A DNA stretch of 35,729 nt from Antrodiella citrinella. Its lineage: Eukaryota > Basidiomycota > Agaricomycetes > Polyporales > Steccherinaceae. This document shows, in pieces, positions 1 through 9,613 of the stretch (its first letter is position 1; each line of letters opens with the position of its first letter). The notes beneath the pieces were generated by a model, which saw only the letters and a program-made list of their open reading frames with translations, did no database searches and was not told the DNA's origin. The stretch is from positions 1-35,729 of the forward strand of contig SGPM01000285.1 of NCBI GenBank assembly GCA_004802725.1. Direction: 5' to 3'. The position numbers and the translations under genes are program-made.

Positions 1-205
1 CGAACGATCCTCCTTCAGATTCCGCAGTTCTCATACTTGTATAAATACCTGTACGCGTCGGTCAAGTTGTTCCCCAACTTGACCTCCTTGTTAATAGAGG
101 TTATCTTCCACTCTGAACATTGTCCTCGTCTGCACATCGTCCTCATCGTCTCACTTGAACCTCGTCCTAGTCAGAACTCGTGCCGAAGTTACGCCTCACG
201 TAACA
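1..205. repeat. Left terminal inverted repeat (cut by the window edge)
   Basis: Reads as the reverse complement of 3554–3749 with scattered mismatches and small indels. Well-matched blocks include the tract around 20–35 and the tract at 160–205. It contains a perfect 9-bp stem with a 5-nt loop at 61–83. Its outer end may lie before base 1. Confidence 0.9.
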
Positions 206-847
206 ACTAGCAGGCCTGTCTGTGACTCAAAGATATTGCTGTTGCAGAGGAGTTCACAGAACAATCTGCGAATTGGTCCAAGTTGTCGCTCAGTAGACAA
301 GCATTACAACAGCGCATATTTGAGGATCTCCAAGTGTATGAGTCCCTTCTCTTCTCGTTGCACAGTGGTAGTGGATTTGTTGTGGCGACGTCCAGACCTG
401 GCAGGTACGCTCTTTTTCACTGAACCTTTCACTACGATGCACAATAAGTCTAATGGTCCACATCCCACAGAACTTCTCACCAGCTTCCTCACACACAAAA
501 CTCGATATACCAAGCCCAGTCCCAAGCGGCAAAGTGAAGGTCAAACACACATTCATTGGTCTACTTTGAATGACTGGGTTTAGCTACTCGTAGACCTAGT
601 GCATCCCTCATGTGTCATTTGACTCACTCATACAGCACTGATATATGATATATAGACACACACACACACCAAGTCCGTGGCAAATGACATGGCACCATGT
701 TTGGCTCAGGTAAGCCATTGGCAGCATTGATTCAGCTCAAGGCTTCTTTTTGGGGATGATGTATGCTTGTGTATATGTGCATACAGCCAATTTGTTACTT
801 CATACATGTCGTTCCCATTGTCAACATCATTCTCAATCTCTCTTTGC

Positions 848-2096
848 AGCACTGCAGATTTCTCAATGAACAACTCGATTTGGAGTGTCGCATTGGCAAC
901 AAATTGTACTTCGGACGTGCAGAGACTCAATTGCTCCTTGAGCATCTCCTTGGTAAAGGAGAGGAACCAGAATAGGTATGTATGATCGAATTGACGTCTT
1001 CGTCCACAAGTTTATGTTGATTCTAACACATCAGACACTATAATGCTACGTCAACTGGCTCATCATGTTCTTGACCAGTGCGCGTCCTAGCATATTGGGT
1101 CCCTACTACTATTCCGCATGGGTCAAGCAAGGAAAACTCTTGAAACTCAAAGTGAGTGTATGCTTTTCCACTTCAATGCATGTGCTTACTGCAGACTGTC
1201 CAGGATTTTCGAATCTACATTGAAGGCCCAGCAACTTGGCGAATCGAGGTTTTCTTCCGAGTGATCAAAGGTTTCAATGGGAACAAGGAAGGCAAGACGC
1301 ACATGCTTTCTAATCATCCTTCATTGCATGTCACCTTATTGACTTCATTCCTTACAAGCGTCAAGATCATTTATCATCCAATGCAAATGTGGGAGAACAT
1401 TGTATTTGACCTCAGTCCTTCTCTCCTCAGTCTACTGCTTAAGCGGGGGTGTTCACAGATATCTCTACCCTCGAAGAACTCCTTGCCTACGAAAAAACAG
1501 AGATCCACATTCGTCCTGAACATTTGGAGGAGCCTCTTTTCTACACCAGGATTTCCAAGGGAGTAGGGGTCTCATGGACACCTCAGCGACCCGGTAGCAT
1601 GAGTGCTGTTGTCAAAAAGCATTGTATGGACATCGGCTTTGGTGAGTGAGGTCGTCCACTTTCAGCTGAATCCGTTTTTGATATGCAGTCCAACACAGTT
1701 GGAGGCAGTTCATACCCATTTCATCGGGCCAGGGAACAGACTATCCACGACCAGTATGGTCTCAGTACTATGAAAGGGTATGTCAGCCACCAACCGAACA
1801 CAAATACAGCGGTAATGATATCTCTCATTCTCATTGTCAGCTTCAAACTTATTCAAAATCTAGGAAAATTTGTATCTTCTGGGCTCTGCAACTCTCGACA
1901 TGGTTGGCGCCAATACCGGCAAGGTGCTCATCTCAACCAATAACCTCAACATGTTCACTGCACCTAGTCTTGGTCCTGGTGCCGGCTTGCATCCGGATGC
2001 TCAGGCTAGGTTGGACCATCTCACTACTGAAACATATACCTCCTTAGTCATGCGACCCTATGCAACAACAGACTCATCATCATATGACCAATTCTA
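848..2096 (+). pseudogene. Tyrosine-recombinase-like (DUF3435-type) core, decayed
   Basis: Recognisable blocks in order are: GNKLYFGRAE (about 890–920); a segment with LTSARPSILG (from 1047), which recalls the first catalytic Arg box; an intron at 1152–1203 that rejoins LKLK to DFRIYIEGPATWRIEV and KGFNGNKEGK; LEELLAY...RPEHLEEPLF (about 1465–1545); and NLYLLGSATLDMVGAN (about 1870–1915), which resembles the C-terminal Tyr region of the family. Breaks are a TAG at the end of the first block, an in-frame TAA near 1041 just before the Arg box, and frame changes after 1290 and after 1640. No continuous protein can be read. The family call rests on motif order and is inferred. Nothing here suggests an active enzyme. 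Confidence 0.55.
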
Positions 2097-2382
2097 GGAC
2101 TGAGGAGACACGTAAGCTGAAAGATGGCACTCGTATACCTCTGTTGGTTTTCATTTTGTATATGAAGAGAGCTCGCAGGAACCCCGACTACCTCACATAC
2201 GTGCAATCTGAGGCTTGTGCAGCCACCTCAACTGAAAGCAACTGAAAGTGGATGTGATGGAGATGGTGGGTAAAATTCAGAGTGGGGGTTCTGCTACTAA
2301 TGTTCCTGGTTGTATTGCCTTTAGCAAGGCGATGTAGGTGCAGAAGGACACTGCTACTGAGAACTAGAAGAAATATACTAAG

Positions 2383-3010
2383 TTGCAGACCCAAGTTGTT
2401 TCCAGGTGGACTAGTAAGGTGGTCAAGGTTCTCCAACATCTATACTACCTCGATCACCTGAAGGATGTTGCTGATACCAACACAACACCCATTGTGACGG
2501 TCTCCAGCGGCAGTGGCCCTGTGACCAGTTCTACCAGCAAGCCACTACAGACTGTTGCCAAGTTTGAGGAGCGCCACAAGAAACGAGTGGCGCCATCTCA
2601 ATTGGCGCAGACCGCAGTGGATCGTGAGTTGTTTGGGCTTTTGTGTTTTTGCCGCAAGCAACTTGTCGCATATGTGTACCACGTTGACCTGTATCCTCCC
2701 ATTTCTCTCATAGGGATGCTGCATTGGAAGAGCCTGGAGCAAAGATCAACGAAGAGACATCCAAGGACATAAGTGCTGTCAGAGCTGGCTATATAAGCGA
2801 GGCCTTCAGTGGCATCATCGTACTCACTTCTGATTTGACATCTGACTTGTTTGCTTATGTCAGATTGCTTATGAGCCTTAAGAAGGTGAATAATATCAAC
2901 AAGCTTCAATGTGAGCTCTGTCCTATCGATACCACTGCTGAGGCAGCAAGACTTTGGGAAACGTACAATACGTGGGGGTTTCTAAGACATCAGTATGTGC
3001 ATTGTCTGTA
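2383..3010 (+). pseudogene. C-terminal remnant of the element gene with a Cys/His-rich tail
   Basis: Two plus-strand segments look coding. The first (2383–2627) is a Ser/Thr-rich stretch ending in a basic KFEERHKKR-type region, and a GT..AG interval of intron size follows. The second (2715–3010) ends with CELC, then about 23 residues, then HQYVH, which has C2H2 zinc-finger spacing. DUF3435-like proteins of agarics often end with a similar finger, so this is probably the tail of the same dead gene. Function is not claimed. Confidence 0.35.
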
Positions 3011-3553
3011 ATATTGTTTGCAACGGTCTGACTGTTGACATATCTCAGGGAAAATTATTATCATGTCCTAGCGCAATATGATTGATGGTTCAAGCTTGAA
3101 CATTGTATAGAACGTGGAATGGTGCAGAGCTACACAGTCGGAACCTGCTTCTTATATTACAGCAACGGTGAACATCATCTAAAGAAGTCTACTCATATAT
3201 TATTGATCACATCAACATTTCCAGGTTCAAAACCTCACAAAGACACTCCTTTCATATATTTCGTCCTAATCCTAGTCACTCTGATGAGCCTCATCATGCC
3301 ATGGATCCACACCTCAATGACCCTCAGTGTGTCATTTTTTTGTCATGATACCGGCAGCTCTCACTTATTGATTTGCTTTGACAGGGGTTCGTACAGAAAC
3401 ATTGTGCTGTAGTCATGCCAGGGTGGGTGCATGTTGTCTCTACCCATGACCATGATGCCGTCTCCAGGGCCAACATCCGCACCAACCTGTCATGGCCTGA
3501 CTCACAGTGATGCAAGCCCTTCTGTCTATACCCATTGCAGCTCATTGTATGCC

Positions 3554-3749
3554 TGTTACGTGAGGCATAACTTTGGCACGAGTTCTGACTAGGACAAGGT
3601 TCAAGTGAGATGATGTGCAGACGAGGATAATGTTCAGCATAGAAGATAACCTCTATTAATAAGGAGATCAAGTTAGGGAACAACTTGACTGATGTGTACA
3701 GATATATATATGAGTATGAGAACTGCGGAATCAGAAGGAGGATGGTTTG
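3554..3749. repeat. Right terminal inverted repeat
   Basis: Inverted partner of 1–205. Matching begins at the tract starting at 3554 and runs to about 3749, after which the sequence is unrelated to anything visible on the left. The subterminal hairpin is present but imperfect here (about 3666–3690). The arms differ by many substitutions, so the element is not recent. Confidence 0.9.
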
Positions 3750-6138
3750 AGTACTAAGAAACTGCGGAGGTGAAGGAGGAACATTCAAGGGGAACCGTTG
3801 GTACAGTGAGTGTTGGACGATGATGGTTCATCCACAGTAAGGGGAAAGGAAAGAGAGTGAGTTGTACTAGGTATACATATGGGGGTCCATATGCGGGTAA
3901 GGGTACAATGAAGGAAGTGGATGAGGGAATAAAGAGATAAAGGAAAATAAAGGGAAAGAAAAAGGGAAAAAGAATAAGCGTGCACGCGTGTTTGTAACAA
4001 TGCTCGCACATGGTCATCCTATCTCGGTAGAAGTGGACACTTTGCGTCTAGGGAGACTCATTTGTTCTATGGTCAGTTGACCCGCATAGGCGCAAACATC
4101 GACAATGAGGACATTGTATTAGTACTTGTAGACTGTAGTACTTTCAAAGTTGTAACCACATGTGGATGGTGGAGCGTAAGTCAGAAGGAAGTCTGAAAGA
4201 GGAGCAGACAAACCTTCTGAACAACTGAGATCTGTGTTGGTCGAACATGATGAACATCTTAGAGAACAATGTTTGTGGTGTATCCTTCTTCGTCATGGTT
4301 CCAGGTGAAGTCGAAAGAACTACAGTTGCGGACAGCCAAACACGACAATTTTGGAGACCAATTTGTTAGAGACACTGGAGTGGTGGGAAATTCATTCTGA
4401 GTGCAGAAATGTAATGTTCGAGACTTAACAAGTCAATTGGTATGGACAGAATCCTGTAAACCCTCGATTTAACAAAAATACCCCCAAAACTTTGGCCACT
4501 GCCCAAATTAAGCACTAAAAATATGAAAATGGGTGCAATCGACTCCTTTCGAAGAGTAGATTATGATTCTGGTAAGAAACTCTGGAAAACATGACATGGG
4601 GAAGCTGCCTAATTTGGTAATTTCTGACAGGTGTCACGTTGCCTGATCTGATTTGGTAGTACAAGCACTTCCTTTCTGTCAATGGTTCATAATGGCTTTG
4701 GTAACACCGTCTCCGAATTTTGCATGAGACTCACCCAAAATTAAGCATTTCATATGTAAAGATGTTTGGAGCAGGAATAGATAGTAAATATCTGGTGTCT
4801 AGCTCTCTAGAGCACCTTTTATGCTGCAAAAAAGGTCAAAAATTTTGGCCACTCTGAAAACACCTGAGAAAAACTTTGGAAGAGTGTTTTTCGACACTTT
4901 CAGACTCCCTGAGTTCGAATCCGGGCTTGGTTTGGCCAAGAAAAATCAGGTTCTGGCCCTACTGAAATTGTCGTGTTTAGCTGTCCACAACTGTACACAA
5001 AGAGGAACAGATCACATGACTAAAGTCTGTCACCATAACCACTTGGTTATGGGACCTTTCTACAAGCTCTCAACAGACACCAAATATAAATGAGTCAATT
5101 GTAGAGTATTTCCAACCCATTTGAAAGTCAACATGTCAATATTACATACCAACTGGTCATGTACCAGAATGTGCCATTAGGCCATTCTCCAAAATATCCC
5201 CACTGACAGGGGCACACAGTTTTGCTAAGATGTCGTGACCATTGCCAGGTCTACTGTCCTGTGGTGAACTTGAACAGCCGCACTTCAGGTTGTCCAAGCA
5301 ATCCTCGTATCCATTACTATCTGTCTGTATGTTCATTGGTCGTTTGTAGGCTTCCTGGCACCTTTAAAAGCAAAGATCTCCTGCCATCCACATCACCCAA
5401 GGTCATGAAAGGGTGAAGCTGAGATCTTTGGATGGCCGACCGTCTATGCTCATCTTATACTCGTCAGAACCATTTATGACTAGCTACCCGATGAATGAAT
5501 TGAGGGCTGGACCGTCTGGCTCTCGTTCGTCTTTGCAGGAGTCGGTTTAGGTCGTTCGCCTGGATATGTCCCGCATTCTTCACCCGTCATTGTGCTGGTT
5601 CGCCTTACGAACTGTCGTCTCCGTCGAATAGGCAGTCCGACTCGGACTGTTGGGTCATTTGCGTCGTCTTCTCAGCCGGATAGTGAGTGGGTATATTCCT
5701 TCTGCTCTATCGCGATGCCTCTACATCATGTGTGACCTTGATATTTCCGTATGGGACCTCTAGGTATCGCCGCAGCGAAGAATCAGCTTCAGGGACGATG
5801 GAACGACTAACTCATCTTCGATTATCCCCGCAGCACTCCAGCGCGACGAGGCAGGGAATCGGCTCTATAGAAGCGAATCAGCGCGTCCGGGGCCGACGCC
5901 ACACGAGAGCCACGCGCGAACTTCCCTCTGTAAACGGATTTGCGAGGGATTGTTAAGAACTGTGAAGGACGCATGAGAATCTGAACGAATGGGTGAATCG
6001 ACATACTTCGACTCGCATTCAGCCAGACTGCCATTGGCCAAGGGACGCCTTGCGCCACTCTGGAACCACCGCCAAAGACGACGCAGAGAGCATATATGCG
6101 GGCTAAATGACCGGTGGAAACCCGTCAAGGAAGAGGAA
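3750..6138. other. Long stretch without a convincing gene
   Basis: No open reading frame here has splice signals and family likeness together. Visible items are a purine-rich tract at about 3923–3978; an A+T-rich part at 4440–5110 with weakly similar short motifs (ttttggccact near 4490 and 4842, aattaagca near 4507 and 4739); a tRNA-like B-box at 4912–4922; and more G+C-rich sequence from about 5500 that contains one arm of a diverged direct repeat. It looks like degraded repeat sequence next to the mobile element. Confidence 0.6.
5947..6040. repeat. Diverged direct repeat, copy B
   Basis: Aligns by eye with about 6440–6530 in the same orientation. Both begin with GAAC-GTGAA and a CG-TGAGAA block, and both include a GA-TGACATACT-like core about 45 bases in, followed by a CCAT-GGC block. 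Similarity is roughly two thirds to 70 percent and weak similarity may extend further left. This copy lies outside the open reading frame that holds the other copy. Confidence 0.5.
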
Positions 6139-6690
6139 TCAGGATGAGATTCCCGAGACTGTGATGTAGACCGGCTGTCCGTCGAGGCTGATCATACGCC
6201 ATTCGCCGCACTGAGATTGGCCGCCCATGACAGGAGAGAATCGACGTCCGAAGAGTATATGACCAATAAAGACGTGCCAGCCAACAGAGGAGTGAGGGTA
6301 GGATGGCTCTGACCCGCGTTGAAGATGAGAGACGCGTCGATGGTGGTGGTGGTCGAAGGAAAAGGTTGAGGCCACACGTGCTTCCGTTTGGACCTTCTTA
6401 TATGCGACGAAGGCGGCTGGCTTGGTGAGGCTGACAAGAACCGTGAAATGCGCGTGAGAAGACGGAGGAAATGGCTGTTGAATTGACATACTCTGGTTGG
6501 GTCCAGACGTGGCCATCCATGGAGGCTGACCTTCGGGCCACAGCCTAACCGTGACTCTAGGAGCCTTGCATCGTCGGGAATGGGATCGCTGGTAGAGGAG
6601 AGGCTTGCTAGTGCCCATAGAATTGTTCGTCTCAAAATGAATATGTAGTGGAAAGACACGACGAGAGAACATGGGGGAGTGGAAAGACAT
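6139..6690 (-). CDS. Doubtful hypothetical protein, 183 aa
   Basis: I do not recognise this protein. An uninterrupted frame starts with MSFHSPMFSRR and ends in ITVSGISS. The region just upstream (about 6691–6745) is pyrimidine-rich on the coding strand and has an AT-rich patch near 6730, which resembles a fungal promoter and leader. The product is rich in Ser, Pro, Arg and His, contains a short His run (DHHHHRR), and has no clear domain, signal peptide or membrane segment. The G+C-rich composition and an overlapping long frame argue that it could be a chance ORF. The neighbouring diverged duplication suggests it may be the remains of a larger gene. Confidence 0.22.
   Translation of the reverse strand: MSFHSPMFSRRVFPLHIHFETNNSMGTSKPLLYQRSHSRRCKAPRVTVRLWPEGQPPWMATSGPNQSMSIQQPFPPSSHAHFTVLVSLTKPAAFVAYKKVQTEARVASTFSFDHHHHRRVSHLQRGSEPSYPHSSVGWHVFIGHILFGRRFSPVMGGQSQCGEWRMISLDGQPVYITVSGISS
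6440..6530. repeat. Diverged direct repeat, copy A
   Basis: Partner of 5947–6040. On the minus strand both copies can be read in frames giving a similar short peptide (SHAHFTVL here, SHASFTVL in copy B). That hints at an old coding duplication. Confidence 0.5.
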
Positions 6691-7447
6691 GGTGGAAGGG
6701 GAAAAGAAGAGGACAATGCGTCCGAGTCTTAGTATATTTCCGGGCGCGTCTCGAGGTGAAGTGGGGCGTTGGCCATCGGCGGTCCTTTATTCGGGCAATC
6801 TTCGGTACTGGCCTTGAAGCTTGGCCACCAGAGCGTGTGCGACCTGTGCACGATGGTCCATGCCAGTACTGGTCATGAGCCACTTATTGTTGTCGTAGTT
6901 CCCAGTCCATCGACGTTTGTCCTCGGAGTCGTGCTAGTGACCAGATCCTGCTATCGTTTTCCGCTCGTCATCCGTGCCAAACTGCGGTCTCTCGTCCACT
7001 TTTGTTGTGATACAGGATCGACAAGTTCAACGACAGGTCATGCATCATGGCGTAAAATCGCGGAGACAAGACTCGAACGATTCAACGAGGTCTAAGCCGT
7101 TTGAGGCTGCTTTGCAACCTTGAACGATTCGGCAGATGCCGAATTCGCCAATGGGTCCCCCTGCTGTAATTCCTGCTCATGACATCGTGCAGTCTTGCCA
7201 GAAGAGCCCCCCTTTGAGACGACACACATACCACGAAGAAATATGCGGGTTTCGTACGTGAAAGTCTAAGTTGCAACCAATCTTCTTTGACAACCATATA
7301 TATTTAGTATTGTAGTTCAGGAGTTGGGATCCAGTTCGAGACATGTATAACAATACACACAGTAAAATACAGGAAAGAAGTGAAGCAAATACTGCTGTAA
7401 TATTAGACTTCAATATTCATCCACTAGTACAAGAAAAGCCGCTGCCA
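6691..7447. other. Intergenic stretch, no gene seen
   Basis: Short frames on both strands lack recognisable domains or consistent splice sites. The part from about 7290 to 7447 probably includes the 3' untranslated region of the DUF1776 gene, which ends at 7448 on the minus strand. An A+T-rich patch lies at about 7290–7410. Confidence 0.5.
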
Positions 7448-9344
7448 TTAAGACCTCTCCGGAGAATGTTCCCCTTCTTTCAGACTTATCCAAGACTCCC
7501 CAACTCCAGATCCTTCATTACTTTCAACGTCTGCATCAGAACCTGGGTCGGAAATTACTTCGTGAGCTTCGTGTGTCTCCTGGTCTGAGGTGACGGGTGA
7601 ATCTTCGAGCTGAAGACGGAGTTGCTGAGCATTCCTAGGAACGGGTGCTGAGACCGGGACAGATGGTTTTTCCTGAGGAGGGACGACGTGAGGTTGGACC
7701 GGGAGGAGCGCATTGCGTATCGAAATTAGATAGTGGGGAAGATTCAAAAGCCCGTCAAGAATCAAAGCGGGCAGGTACGAAGCGATAGCGTAAGTGCGCG
7801 CTGCAGAAATATGAGATGAGTGAGGGACATAGATGAAGTGAGTTCATTGACTGACCTCCAGAGCCAACCACCCGGTCGCCATGCATCCACTCCCTGAGAC
7901 GAGCTAGTCCCAAGCCGAGGTCATATACACTTCCTGGCTTATGACGCGTGCCATCGTGCACAACGTCGACCACTGTCTTCACGAAGGCCGATGTATCTGA
8001 CGGTTTCCTCGAACGATGTACACCCAGATTTGCAAAAGCAGATCCATATGCAGCTCTTTCTGACGGCGTCCAAGTGTCAACACTATTGGTCAACTCTGCA
8101 GCGGAGGCATCCGAATCCGTGTGTTGTGACCCAACGGCTCCAACGTCCACAACAACGACTTTGATGTTCTTCATTGACTCGGTGCCATCCGACACGCCTG
8201 CAACGCGAATCTCCCGACGAAGGATCTCAACCGCACGAAGCGTGGCCGCAGCGCTCATGCTCTGTGCCGACATGAACGGTAGCCCAACACGTGCATCAGT
8301 CGCAGGCAAGCATACGACAATGCTCTTCCTGCCTAGATTGTTCGAGACGGAGTCTTTCGCCCTGGCAGCAGAGTTGCGCAAAAGCGGAAGGAGGGCTTGG
8401 ACGACGAGCAGTGGTGTCACATGACTTGTCTGCAGATATTCAGAATAGTCGTCGCGGAGTGAGAGATGTTCGAAAGGTGCAGGCATGGGAGCTTGTTGCG
8501 ATGTAGGCAGGGTTAGGAGGGAGATAACTGAGTGAATGTAAGGGTAGCTGGAGGGAGACGCGTGTGGATCTCCCGCAGCGGTGATGGGAAACCTCCGAGA
8601 CATGGTGGATGAAAGCGAGCGAAGGAAGTAAGGGACGGTGTCGGGCTACACACCCAAATAGATGAGTATTCATATCATGGCCGAATACACGAAGGGACAA
8701 ACCTCAGCAGGGTCCAGAACTAACGCTCGCACATAACCGTGGCATTGCGACTCGAGTTCGTCAGCGGCTTCAGACGATGAGACACTGGTGATAACAATGT
8801 ATCCCTGCTTCTCCAAGTCCAATATCAGTGGAAGTCCGAGAGGTAGATCACCTCCGAGGACGACTGACATTGCGGTCAGTGGAAAGTGATACAGCATTAG
8901 GGGCAGTGCGGACATACCAACTATCTGCCTTCTCTCTGTACTTCCGGATGCTCTGACAGTCTTTCTTGACCTCATATGGTGTTGGTATTGCAGGGTGCTA
9001 TACCCCACGAGTAGCCCTGCGCTGATCAAACTGATACCCACGAAAGCCGTAGTCCACTTGTGTTCGCCCATCCAATCTGCCGTCTTGTCGAACATGGATT
9101 TGGGCGGTGGGGGTGGCGGCGGAGGCGGGGGGACCTCAAATGCGCCTAGTCCAGGAAGGTGCAAGTCAGGTAAGGAGGGGAGTGCTTGAGGCCCATGCCG
9201 TAGCACATCCTCCCAAAGACGTTGGATGGCCTGCCGTACATTCGGGAGATCTGGCGACGCAGCTGACAATGACGCGAAGAAGAGCTCTTCGACGGATTCC
9301 AGGTAATCTTCAATCTGCTCTATCGTCGGCACCATCGTTGACAT
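7448..9344 (-). CDS. DUF1776 family protein, 576 aa
   Basis: Exons are 9344–8918, 8863–8703, 8645–7856 and 7800–7448, with introns of 54, 57 and 55 nt. The spliced frame shows an acidic N-terminal helix region, a run of ten prolines (about 72–81), one likely membrane segment (about 99–117), then a Rossmann-like start VVVLGGDLPLGLPL at about 142–155. Next come a short-chain-dehydrogenase-like core including FLRSLSSTMSRRFPI, and a Ser/Glu-rich tail. This is the arrangement of the fungus-specific DUF1776 family (PF08643), whose function is unknown and which looks like a degenerate dehydrogenase fold. I chose the ATG at 9344 (MSTMVP). An upstream ATG at 9401 in the same frame would add 19 residues that could act as a leader, so the start is uncertain. 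The membrane segment is inferred from hydrophobicity. Confidence 0.88.
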
Positions 9345-9432
9345 CGTCCGACGCTGGCTGGAGACGGTGAGAGTACTAGGAGAAAGTGAGAAGGTACGCA
9401 AGCTGAGAGAGCTCAGGCGAAAGACACGACTT

Positions 9433-9474
9433 GTGCCGGCACGCGCGTGCCGACTAATTAGAGCACGTCACGTG
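9433..9474. promoter_or_regulatory. Upstream region of the DUF1776 gene: palindromes and CACGTG box
   Basis: About 90–130 bp upstream of the chosen start are two overlapping perfect palindromes, GTGCCGGCAC (9433–9442) and GGCACGCGCGTGCC (9438–9451). A CACGTG E-box follows at 9469–9474. CACGTG is the classical site for bHLH factors such as Cbf1; binding here is not shown. Confidence 0.4.
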
Positions 9475-9613
9475 TTGGTCTCGACGCGTCGCGACAACTT
9501 CTTCTCGAGCTCGCCCTCTTGCGCAAGAACAGAACGTTTATCTATATGCCAGATTAGCTACACCAGATTCTACACCATTTCTACACTTTCTTCTTTCGTA
9601 TAGTATGAGTACA

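Larger units (their letters stand above)
1..3749 (+). mobile_element. Degenerate inverted-repeat element carrying a tyrosine-recombinase-like gene
   Basis: Two long inverted repeats (1–205 and 3554–3749) bracket about 3.35 kb that contains broken coding segments, all readable on the plus strand. The segments match the general layout of DUF3435-type, tyrosine-recombinase-like proteins that are repeated in agaric genomes, followed by a Cys/His-rich tail. In-frame stops and frame changes show that the gene is dead. The window begins inside the left repeat, so the true outer edge and any target-site duplication cannot be seen. The repeats might instead belong to a second element into which the recombinase gene was inserted. 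The inverted repeats are certain from the sequence; the family name is an inference from remembered family features. Confidence 0.7.

Noticed and set aside
3324..3788. 154-codon minus-strand frame over the right inverted repeat
   Set aside because: It runs through the repeat arm and has low-complexity composition. The left arm does not keep the frame, so coding is unlikely.
4905..4930. Full tRNA gene at the B-box
   Set aside because: The T-stem pairs poorly and no acceptor or anticodon arm can be folded around it. Kept only as a possible SINE trace.
6192..6716. 174-codon frame overlapping the doubtful ORF on the same strand
   Set aside because: Starts in the pyrimidine-rich leader and has no recognisable feature. 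At most one of the two can be real.
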